64,000 nucleotides of DNA. Source: Augochlora pura (Eukaryota > Arthropoda > Insecta > Hymenoptera > Halictidae). Position 1 is the stretch's first letter; every line of letters starts with the position of its first letter. The stretch lies in assembly GCF_028453695.1 (NCBI RefSeq), contig NC_135778.1, forward strand, positions 8,492,244 to 8,556,243. The letters run 5' to 3'. The translations under genes and the position numbers were made by a program. Positions 55,011 through 64,000 of the stretch are shown piece by piece. The notes beneath the pieces were generated by a model. That model worked only from the letters and a program-made list of their open reading frames with translations, was not told the DNA's origin and did not search any database.

Positions 55011-55929
55011 CTTAAAGATCAACCGATTTCAATTAAATTTCCAACATTCATAAAAGTTTCCGAAAAGTACCAAATTCATTGACTACATTTTTATTATAGG
55101 CTCAGTTTAAAAAGTGAAAGATGACAGTTTTTTAAAAATATTCTTGTTATTCTAAGTAATAATAAAATTTGAAAATAGTTATACCATTTTAGAAGTGTTG
55201 ACTCAATTTTGCTCTCCGCTGTATATAGTATCTGCCTCGTGTCAATAGTAAACTATGGACTGTGCATTTAAGCATTGATTATTCATTTTTAACAAAAACA
55301 ACTAATTTCCAAGCTAATTTTAAAAGAATTCTTCTATGTTATATAAACTAAATAACATACGACTAAATCAATTTTTATTCAACGAATATTTCTATGCCAT
55401 ATACAATTCATCAAAATAATAACAACGAAAAAGAAAATTTCACTAAACATATCGTTCTTATAATCGCCATAAACAATTTTTATTACGCATAAAAGTCCAC
55501 AGTCCTTTCATTAAAATAACATAACAATGTTCAATATATATCTAATATTCATAAAACCTATATTTTCCAATTTGAATCTGACGAAGTAAAATATAATAAT
55601 ATTATTTCGACACTGGGTCAAGTCGACCCGGCCACCGCAGACCGATGACTGACTGTGTTTCTTTCCGCAAGTAAACAGTAGCACGTGGAACAGCAGACGG
55701 GCCATCAAGGAAAAACATTATTATACGAAAGTTCTTCGGCCTCGTATTTTCATTTAACTACATCCGCGAGATTAATATTTATACACTCAGTCTGTACGCC
55801 GCGAGCCGGCGTAATCGCCGTTTTCAGAGATCATGAATAGTTATGGGTAATAATATTTCAAGCGATTCGTCAGACGACCGTCTGGGAAACGAGGAAAAAC
55901 CATTATTGAGAACATTCGCCTGCATATTT
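55011..55929. other. AT-rich non-coding DNA
   Basis: No gene is visible. ACACTGGGTCAAGTCGACCC at about 55611-55630 has GGGTC and GACCC arms and resembles the hairpin part of a TTAA-type element, but TTAA is missing. Confidence 0.5.
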
Positions 55930-56235
55930 AGTTTATTTAGTGTATTCAATATATTTCGCATGTTCAATACATTTAATATATTTAGTATATTCAATATATT
56001 TAGTATACTGAATATATTTAGTATATTTTGTATATTTAGTGTATTCAGTGTATTTAGTATACTGAATACATTTAGTATATTTTGTATATTTAGTGTATTC
56101 AGCGTATTCAGTGCATTTAGTATATTGAATACTAAATGTAGTAAACTAATGTAGTAAATTTAGTACATTTCTATATTTAACATATTGATTATATTTATTA
56201 TATTTATCATATTTAGTATTTTTAGTATATTTAGC
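55930..56235. repeat. 9-bp minisatellite (TATTTAGTA)
   Basis: About 30 degenerate copies of TATTTAGTA and its variants (TATTCAATA, TATTTTGTA, TACTGAATA). The period is three codons, so one plus frame (55843-56154) stays open as an IFS/IFN repeat. Composition and periodicity explain it without a gene. Confidence 0.95.
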
Positions 56236-57269
56236 ATATATAATGTAATATACGTTTACTAAGAAAATCGAAATTTATGCGACACGCACCTCCTGTTAAC
56301 TTTACTAAAAAATTTAATGTTCCAAAAAATGAAATGCATTCAATAAACTGCAAAATTAAATAATCTTCCATATTTCAATATTCCATTCAAGAAAAAAATC
56401 TCTACCTTCAAATCTCCATAAAAATTCCATAAAAACTCCATTTATAAAATATAAATTATGTTACATACTATGCCTCTTTAAACCACATAATCCTTTCGCC
56501 AAATAATTTTTGTTTAATAAATAAACATTGCTCCAAGATTTCGCTAGGGATCGATGGATAACGCCATAAGATCGAAAAGAGATCGAAAGAAGGAGCACCC
56601 CTTTGAACTCCCGTAGAAAAACCGGGGGAAGAAAAACTGCGCGGCAATTCTAATCCCGCGGTCGATTCATTAATAGTAATGAACTGTCAATTAAGCGATC
56701 AAGCAGGCTCATTAATTATCCAGGCACGGCTCTCGACCGCGCCGGTTATTTTTGCCGCGGAAATCGGCGCGGCGCCGGGAGCGTATTTGCCCGAGGAAAA
56801 TCGCGGGGACTCGGGGAAAATTTCCAGCGTGCCCCTGGCCCGGCTCGACGCGCCCCTTGCCACACGCCATTTGTTCAGTCGAGTACCAGCGTCAATTCCC
56901 TGTGAAATTCGAGCGTCCTGTTATGCGTCTCATGTATATGCATGGCCGGCCAATTCAGCGTTTTAACCGCGGGTCCCATGGCCGCCGGGAAATCGGCCCC
57001 GAGCAACGCCTCGAACAACGATCTCTCCTTCGAATCCGGCAGACCTTCGTCTTCCCCAAAACCGGGCTTTCAACCCCGTTAAACTTCAGCGGCTTCGAGG
57101 CACCAGAAAATTGTTCTATCACGTTGCAAAATAATCTCTATGCTATTTTAAATACTATTTTAAACTATTTTATAGATTATTTTTATACTATTTTAATAAT
57201 TGTTAAGGTTATGTTATGTTAGTACGAATCCCAAGAATCAATTGTATTTGCATAATGTGCACTTTGTTA
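56236..57269. other. AT-rich DNA then a GC patch
   Basis: CpG-rich at about 56540-57110. Frames of 95 and 156 codons (56679-56966, 56752-57222) overlap in different phases without a recognisable product. Confidence 0.5.
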
Positions 57270-57346
57270 TGTAAAATGGAAATACTATAAGTCGGAGAAA
57301 TTATTGTTGATTTACAGTTAAATTGGCTTCGAGCGCAAAGGGTTAA
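57270..57346 (-). mobile_element. Family A TTAA-element end
   Basis: Ends GAGCGCAAAGGGTTAA at 57346. In reverse complement TTAACCCTTTGCGCTCGAAG leads to TTATAGTATTTCCATTTTAC, matching the 411-762 element and the end at 59965. The other end is not found. Confidence 0.6.
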
Positions 57347-57771
57347 TATCTGCCGTGTTTCGACGGAATTTTCGCTTTTTCCTTTAAATAGGCGAATGTT
57401 TAACTACGCTCCAGACACCTTGATAATATTTTTAAAAAATCAGTATTATTTATACTATTTATTTTCTGGAGAGAAGGTGAAGGGTTAAAGTTGACTCAGA
57501 GAAATTAGTGACAAGGAAAATTAAATTCGAGGCATAGGTTGATTGTTAAAAAATAATCAAAAATAATATAGATAAATAGAAGAGAGTAAGAAGAAAAATT
57601 TTTTTATGTATTTCTAGCAAATTACAGAGATGCTATATAAGCACTACTTTCTTTAGTTATTTAGTTATTTCAAGCTTCCGCGGTTGGAACTATTTTAAAC
57701 AATAATAAGGTATTTTCATATTAATTTTAAGATTTATTTATTTTCTTATTTTATTTTATTTTAATTACACC
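57347..57771. other. AT-rich non-coding DNA
   Basis: Contains GAAGGGTTAAAG at about 57479, possibly another decayed TTAA end. No gene is visible. Confidence 0.5.
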
Positions 57772-57904
57772 GCTAAATTATATAAAGTAGTAATAAATTA
57801 TATAAAGTAGTAATGATTACTATTTTATATAAAATAGTAATAAATTATATAAATTAGTAATGAATTATATAAAGCAGCAATATATTATGTAAAGTAGTAT
57901 TAAG
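57772..57904. repeat. About 22-bp AT minisatellite
   Basis: AAATTATATAAAGTAGTAAT units, about six copies with small indels. Confidence 0.85.
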
Positions 57905-57974
57905 TTATATACTATAGCTCGTCCAAAACAATTCTGCATTTCGCGTTAAAATAGCATCGACTGCAAAGGGTTAA
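57905..57974 (-). mobile_element. Family A TTAA-element end
   Basis: Ends GACTGCAAAGGGTTAA at 57974. The reverse complement begins TTAACCCTTTGCAGTCGATG and continues to GAGCTATAGTA, like the 411-762 element. Confidence 0.55.
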
Positions 57975-58739
57975 AGAAAAGCTCGAACTTGGCGCAGAAA
58001 ATCATAGAACAGAAACAATTCTTGCAAGAAAAATCAAGCTTTTTTTATCATTAAATGGAGAAGCAGTCCAACGATTCCCTTGTCTTTCCGTCTAATCGGA
58101 AAATCAAACTGCGCGACAGGTGGCGAAACAAATTGTCCGCGCTCCCGCATAACATCGGTCGTCGCGCACAATCGTGAATTAACATTAAAATGTGTCGGGT
58201 CCCGGCATAAATCGACGAACCGATACGAAAGCAGAAACGGTCGGTCGGTTTTTGCATGGTAATGGCCGAGGCCTTATCCGCGCATGAATTAGCGAAAGTT
58301 GATAACTACACCTCGCCGCACGTTCCGCGCAAAATTTTCAACGATTTCCTGGCTCGCGCACGAGCCGCGTTTCGAGATCTGTATTCCGCGTGTCAGCCTC
58401 GCACACGTGTCTCTCTTCTACGATCTTCGCGCGGCCCCGTCTCTCGCCCCGCCGCTGGTTCGCCGCATCTTGACGCGAGAAGTTCGGATCGTAAATCCTG
58501 TGCGCGCTCTATTTCGCTAGAATTTATCGCGCGGTTCCGGTAATACGCCCTTTTAAACCCTCAATGGCGCCTGTAAAGGACGAACCAATTACTTGACACC
58601 GTTCTCTGTACTACAGAGAATTGTTTCTATTTTCAGACCTACTGCGCCGTCCTTATCCGCAACAATACAGTTTCTGCTAATTGATACTGAATACTCTTTT
58701 GCAAATATTGTTTCATCTTTCGACAGAATATGCTGCACG
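57975..58739. other. GC-rich non-coding DNA
   Basis: CpG-rich at 58080-58570. Overlapping frames (58051-58543) on both strands without a recognisable product. Confidence 0.5.
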
Positions 58740-59055
58740 AGTTTCTCTATTTTATGTTTATTTAGCTTATTTTTATTTAGTTTATATTTATTTAGTTTTC
58801 CATTTATGTACTTTGCATTTACTTAGTTTTTATTTGCTTAGTTTGTATTTATTTGTTTTGTATTTATTTAGTTTATATTTATCTGTTTTATATTTCTTTA
58901 TTTTGTAATTATATGTTTCATATTTATTTACTTTGTGCTTACTTATTTTGTATTTATTTATTTTATATTCACCTATTTTATATTTATTTTATTTTATATT
59001 AATTTACTTTATATCAGTTCACCGTATATTTATTTAGTTTATATTCATTTACGCT
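58740..59055. repeat. 16-bp T-rich minisatellite
   Basis: TTTATATTTATTTAGT units and variants (TTTGTATTTATTTGTT, TTTATATTCACCTATT), close to twenty copies. Tyr/Leu/Phe-rich frames across it are repeat products. Confidence 0.95.
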
Positions 59056-59964
59056 TATAGCAATTTATTCAACTCTTGAACGCAAAGATTCTTTCGAATC
59101 CCAGCGTTCCTCTGGTTCACGCTTCACCCCTCGTCCCTGCATCATATATTCTGTCACTTTATTTTACATTTCACGTGCTCGTCTTCGTCGCGTCCTCTTC
59201 CACGTGTCGTATTCCACGCGTAGTCTCGCAGCATTGATCTCCGCTGTCCCACAGCGAGATGCAGAAACCCGGATAGTCGAATATGTGTTTGCGCTGATAA
59301 AGCTCTCGCCGCGCGTACGTTTAAGTTCAAGGCAGTCGAGCTAGTTTCGGAATCGGCGGCCGCGCGAAATATTTACTTCGGTTGTCCCACGTGTCGGGAA
59401 ACAAACGGCATTGCCCGTCGTGCAATCGATCAAAGTTCCAACGTTTGACACGTGTGCGGTTAATATTCATTACAGCTCGCTGAAATGCCTCTGTTTAATC
59501 TCGTTATACAATGAGAACGGAAATTTTCATAAACTGTTGCATATTCCGATGAGCGCTAATGCTCGTGGCCGCGAGTCAAGAACTTTCGAGATACCGTACA
59601 TAATGTTGTTGCTCCCCGCGTCTTCGAAATTTTTGCGGACGCTCTGCGAACAGTCGCATGATCGAATATGTTTAAAGAAATGAGAACTGTGGTTCGATTT
59701 GCATGAGAAGTTGATAGCAGGGTATTAAATAATAATGGGCGGGTTATTGTTATATTTATTAATTTATTTATTTATTGGAAGGACTTCGGAGCCCGCTTGC
59801 ACGATGTTAATAAACAAATAATTGAATTTATTATTATTAGATAACGAACGCCTGGCTCGAGCAATTAGTTACAATAAAATGTTAACTACTGTTAGGTTAA
59901 ATTTGTAACATTGCTACATTTATTAGTGGAGTCAGAGAATAAATCAGAATCACTGCTTGCTGAA
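59056..59964. other. Mixed non-coding DNA
   Basis: Moderately GC-rich to about 59660, then AT-rich. The 90-codon frame at 59411-59683 has no recognisable domain. Confidence 0.5.
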
Positions 59965-60030
59965 TTAACCCTTTACGCTCGAAACCATTTTAACTGTAAA
60001 TGTGAAATAATTTCAGTATAAATCACGTCA
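59965..60030 (+). mobile_element. Family A TTAA-element end
   Basis: TTAACCCTTTACGCTCGAAA then CCATTTTAACTGTAAAT closely matches the reverse complement of the 57343 end. The right end was not identified. Confidence 0.6.
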
Positions 60031-60620
60031 ACTTGATGTTTATTATTATGAAAGTTACTTAAAAAAAAAAAATAAATCAATCCCTCCCCTTTGACGTCAA
60101 TTGCATTCAGAAATGTAACAAAAGCCCAATAAACAAACACATCGATCGTCTAAAAATCCCAAATTTTCGTCTATCAGCAATTCTTTACTAAATCACGAAT
60201 TTTCGTCGCACGGACGAATACGCGTTAAAATCCGCGATCGCTCGGCTGCCGTGCCAACAGTCCGTGAGCTCTCGATTCAGAATCACGTCAGCCTCGGCAC
60301 GAGGATTCCTAGAGCACCTAGAGGAATTCCTTGAAACGGAGGATTGAACGAGAGGCTCCGTCGCGATCTCGGCACGGACCGGGAATTAATTGGTAGCGGG
60401 GGGTGGCAGCGGCGGTGGGCTGCCGACGATGAGGAGGAGAAGACGAAGGGCGGCGAGAAGGTTCGAGGGGAAGGATCGAGGTTAACAAAGCACGGGATCG
60501 TGTCCGATCGAAATTCGGGGCTTCCTTTTGTGACGGAGGCCAGGTAGGCTCTGCCTTGGGTATCGGTGGCGTTCAACAGGTGGTTCGCGATTGTCATCAC
60601 ACATGTGCGGATTAACCACC
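60031..60620. other. AT-rich DNA then a GC patch
   Basis: GC-rich at 60200-60610. Overlapping short frames show no recognisable product. Confidence 0.5.
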
Positions 60621-60985
60621 GCCTTCTCTGCTCTCTCCATTTCTCTCTTTGTCTTACTCTCTCTATTTCTCTTTTTTCACTCTTTTTATTACTTTCTATT
60701 TTTTTCTCTCTATTTCCCTCTTTCACTCTCTCCCCTCTCTCTCTCTATTAGTCTCAATTGGTCCTCTTTCTCGCTCTCTCTCTTTCTTACTCTATATTTC
60801 ACTCTCTCTCTCTTTCGCTCTCTCTTACTCTCTCCCTCTCTCTCCCTCTCTCTCTCTCAGTCTCTCTCTCCTACTCTCTCCCTCCCTCTCTCTCTCTCTC
60901 TCTCTCCCTCTCTCTCTCTCTCTCAGTCTCTCTCCCTATTACTCTCTTACTCTCTCACTCTATATTTCTTTCTCTCTCTTTCGTT
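60621..60985. repeat. CT-rich pyrimidine tract
   Basis: Near-continuous (TC)n with TTACTC, CCCTC and CAGTC interruptions. The Ser/Leu-rich frames across it (up to 157 codons) are repeat translations. Confidence 0.92.
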
Positions 60986-61401
60986 CGCTCATTCGCTCAG
61001 CCAACGCATAGTTTTCCCTCGACGCCCTCCGTCTTCGTCCGCCGCGAAGTAGGAGCGCGCGCGCAACGCACGCTCGTCTCACACGCTCGTCCGTCTATTT
61101 GTCAGGCATGCTCGCTATCGGTGTACATACAGGAAAAGAGCACCAGAGAGGGAAAGAGTGTGAGAGAGAGAGAGATAGTGAGAGGGAGGTTACCGCGACG
61201 ATGGGTCGCTCGAGACGGCGAGCATATGTAAGGTTCAGAATGTAAGTGCATTCACAAGAGGTCCCTGCCTTTTCGCCCCGTCATTGGACACCAGTTGCTC
61301 CGAACCTCCGCGTCAACCACGCTCGAAAGCTCCCCGTTCCCGGAGCTAAGATCGCGGGATAAAGCGGAAGCTCCCGTTTCGGGACGCCACCACACCCCCC
61401 A

Positions 61402-61434
<33 letters not shown>

Positions 61435-61702
61435 GCCCGTAATTGCCACCGTTAACCCTGTTGCTGGATTTTGACGCGACCCCGCGCTGTCCTCCTCCCT
61501 CTCTTATTGTTTTTCGTGCCGCCGCCACCCCCGCTACCAAGCCCCTCGTCAAACCCCTCGAGAGGACGATGCGACTACCGATGGCCACCTCGAAACACCC
61601 CTTCTTCTCAGCCCTCGAGGACCCGCGGTGAGCCGCGCCGATTCTTGATCGCTGACGCGAGCACTATGATCTCTAAAATTTTTTAGCGAGATTGTGGATG
61701 TA
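60986..61702. other. GC-rich DNA with short GA and CT tracts
   Basis: A GA tract at about 61150-61190 and a CT tract at about 61400-61434 interrupt CpG-rich sequence. The frames here take in these tracts and show no domain. Confidence 0.55.
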
Positions 61703-61838
61703 TTGATGTTACAATTTATTGATTGGTATTTATTAAAATAATATTATAAATTGATTGGCATTTATCGAAAGAATATTGTTATTTATTAATTGGTATTTAT
61801 TGAAAGAATATTATAATTTATTGATTAGGATTTATTAA
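61703..61838. repeat. About 34-bp AT-rich tandem repeat, 4 copies
   Basis: ATTTATTGATTGGTATTTAT then a TGAAAGAATATTAT-like part repeats with slight length variation. Confidence 0.85.
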
Positions 61839-61860
61839 TGAAGGTGAAAGCATCCCTTCG

Positions 61861-62056
61861 TTACAGACGAAGAAATGAAAATAGATTTGATGCAGTCGTT
61901 GTAGGAGCACGGTATAATTGGTAAAAATATGTACATATATATTTGAATTTTTTACATATTTAATTCATATATATATATATATTCGATATTTTTATTGTAC
62001 TCGTGCGATGACTACGTAAAATCTATTTTATTTCTATTATATTTCTTCTTCTGTAA
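61861..62056. mobile_element. 196-bp inverted-repeat element (MITE-like)
   Basis: The left end TTACAGACGAAGAAAT with AAAATAGATTT and GCAGTCGTTG pairs with the right end, which in reverse complement reads TTACAGAAGAAGAAAT, then AAAATAGATTT and GTAGTCATCG. The imperfect arms span about 50 bp each, one with a 10-bp insertion. The interior is AT-rich with a TA run. The ends are not TTAA-type, so this is a separate family, which I cannot assign. Confidence 0.65.
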
Positions 62057-63255
62057 TAAACAGAATTTCTACCAGTATACACGAATAAATAAATTACTAT
62101 TACTATTATAGCATTATTTGTATTAATATTTCTGCTGAATTTATATTTTTATAAAGTCTGCATCTTTTTATTTATTTTTCCGTAACAAAGGCAAGATGAA
62201 GTAAGAAATAGAAATAAAAGCCAGGAAAAGTGTAGCGTATTTAATTAGTACATAATAAATATAGTAAAAATAAATAAAAATTATATAATACAATATATAT
62301 GCTCTTAAACAGTTTATTAATGAATAAGAAAATATATCAAAGCACTAGACTTCCAATAGTACGAAGAACAAATAGTAAATTCCCCAATTTTGCATCTCAC
62401 TGTAATGAATATTTAATCTTTACTAAGGTTTAAATTGTTTTGCATACGTATCTTCTATAACCGAAGCATTGACGTCACAGGTAATTAAGATCACTCCGGA
62501 AATAGCAGATACCGTTTCGTCCACGTTTTCTATAAGGATTCTTTAGGAACGCCGTGTCTGATCATGAACGTCACGATCTACTCAATCAACTCTGTAAAAG
62601 TATCTTTAGAAGACCTACTTTGTGACAATTTTTCTCAGAGAACTCGTTACTCTCTAATTAACAATAACCGTATAATTGTAAAGAGTACATCTTATAGAAG
62701 ATTTTAGTATATTTTTGTGACTAATATAAATTTTTATTTCTTGGTAAAAAAAGTGATCAAAATCGAAAAGCTTCTACTTGGGTCATAATTATAGAAGAAA
62801 TAGTATGGGGTTAAATATGGGGTTTTCTAGGGGACGAATATATTCCTCTTAGTTCTATACAAATTTTTCTTTTCATGGCTATAATACTTTAGGAGATAAT
62901 GGTCCGTTCGCACTTAAGCGAGGACACACTGCGGATATGAATAATCCCATTAACGGCACTGCCCTGCCGGATTAGGTCTAATAAGGGGATCAACGTGGCT
63001 CGAGTTAGTGTAGTTCATTAATTTTTCGTTTTGACAGTTTTACCGCGGAACCGTACACGCTTAGTCAAATTATCAAGGCAAACGACAAACTGTTAAGCTC
63101 TCGTTTCTACTAAATACTTGCATAAATTAGATATTATTAGTTTAATATTTTATGCTTCTGCTTTTTTCTATGTTTTGTATTTTATTCATATTTGTGTGAC
63201 TGCTACATTATTATTATCATTATTATAATTATTATTATTATGACTATTATTATTT
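62057..63255. other. AT-rich non-coding DNA with a GC-richer interval
   Basis: No gene is visible. The intervals 62440-62590 and 62880-63060 are low in repeats and could be regulatory or conserved, but there is no direct evidence. An ATT-type run lies at 63210-63252. Confidence 0.45.
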
Positions 63256-63525
63256 GGCAGAGTAATTGGCAATTTATTAAATAAATTACTGTAACTTTGT
63301 GGACACTTTTGGTCCAGAAAATTAGTTGACAATAACTACGAATAATGATGATTATTATAGCAAAAAATTTATTCAGTCAGTAAATAAAATTATTATCCTT
63401 ATTGGGGTCAGTGAGAACCAAAAGGTTCGACAGAGTAATTACCAATTTATTAAATAAATTACTGTAACTTCGTGGACACTTTCATCCCAGAAAATTAGAT
63501 AACAGTACCTACCGAATATTTAACT
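63256..63525. repeat. 173-bp spaced duplication, about 95 bp per copy
   Basis: CAGAGTAATTNNCAATTTAT, then TAAATAAATTACTGTAACTT and GTGGACACTTT occurs at 63256 and 63429. Between them lies GAACCAAAAGGTTC (5-bp stem, 4-base loop) at about 63416-63429, resembling the subterminal hairpins of the TTAA-type elements. Confidence 0.85.
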
Positions 63526-64000
63526 TCCGATTCGTGTAAATAAATAGCAATCAACTTGCGATCATTTCAGTGGACAGTCGCCATCGTTGACCGAATCACG
63601 AAACAGCGAAATCCGCGCGGCGTATTAACGGTATCTAAAGTCTCCGCGCTCCGGCGGTCGTTCGCGTCTAACGCGTCCACCTCTATAAACGCGAATAGAA
63701 GGATATTTGGGGAAGCAAATCCCCGAGTCGTAAAGAACGTTTACTGATGGCTCCTCGTTCGAGGACACTGGAACATGACTAATTAGCGCCGAAATTGCCC
63801 AATTTGCTAGGATAGTACGGAATATTGCATGAAGATGACGCGAACGACGGACAGACGTAGAGTAGGAGGGAGGGCGGGGTGGAAGGTTTGCCCACTTAAA
63901 TTCTCGTTAAAGTCCATTTCTAATTACACCGTCCTACGGCCATCTAATTAGGGAGCCACTCTCCATAAAGGACATCTTTAACGAGCAGTTTCGACTTATT
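63526..64000. other. Non-coding DNA with TAATTA cores
   Basis: GC-richer sequence with a 63-codon frame (63556-63747) of no recognisable domain. CTAATTAG, CTAATTAC and CTAATTAG occur at about 63779, 63921 and 63945. They match the generic homeodomain core but are too short to support a regulatory call. Confidence 0.35.

Noticed and set aside
55843..56154. Frame encoding IFS/IFN repeats, membrane-like
   Set aside because: Explained by the 9-bp TATTTAGTA minisatellite, whose period is three codons.

Overview
The window looks like a gene-free stretch of an insect nuclear genome, most probably a bee or other hymenopteran. It alternates AT-rich DNA with CpG-rich GC patches, carries long purine/pyrimidine (GA/CT) microsatellites, mariner and Tc1-like relics, and many short elements bounded by TTAA. 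An old nuclear copy of mitochondrial ND4 uses TGA as Trp, as insect mitochondria do. No prokaryotic features are present. The order is inferred from this general character; a species cannot be named from the sequence.

I found no intact protein-coding gene, rRNA, tRNA or other RNA gene in 64 kb. The long open frames are products of GA/CT repeats or of stop-poor GC-rich patches, and none shows a recognisable domain. The only protein similarity I can defend is in dead sequence: ND4 (4021-4370, minus), the tail of a Tc1-like transposase (16494-16583, minus) and a few residues of a mariner transposase C-terminus (about 24392-24435, minus). The window is probably intergenic or inside a very large intron.

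Layout. 0-5 kb: a TTAA-type element (411-762), a GA tract, a TTAA element end and the ND4 insertion. 5-13 kb: two GA-then-CT tract pairs (5975-7620 and 11115-12475) with a nest of abutting TTAA elements between them (8155-8697). 13-26 kb: minisatellites, a Tc1-like tail cut by a TTAA element (16494-16795), a mariner relic (24308-24733) and a second copy of one TTAA element (25475-25713). 26-38 kb: GC patches and AT minisatellites, including three clusters of a CTATACTAAAC-type repeat (29950-33766). 38-49 kb: minisatellites, an ACGTC-rich repeat (41765-42300), a 179-bp tandem duplication, a TTAA element (47291-47769) and a 100-N assembly gap (48881-48980). 49-64 kb: CT tracts, a TTAA element inside ACGTC-rich repeat (52315-52473), an 84-bp near-perfect inverted repeat (53952-54035) apparently inside another TTAA element, more minisatellites and a 196-bp inverted-repeat element (61861-62056).

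The most coherent signal is a set of small non-coding elements with TTAA at both ends, termini such as TTAACCCTTTG, and often a short palindrome about 20-25 bp inside one end. The TTAA ends suggest piggyBac-type MITEs (inference). At least six can be delimited by paired ends, and about ten more single ends are visible.
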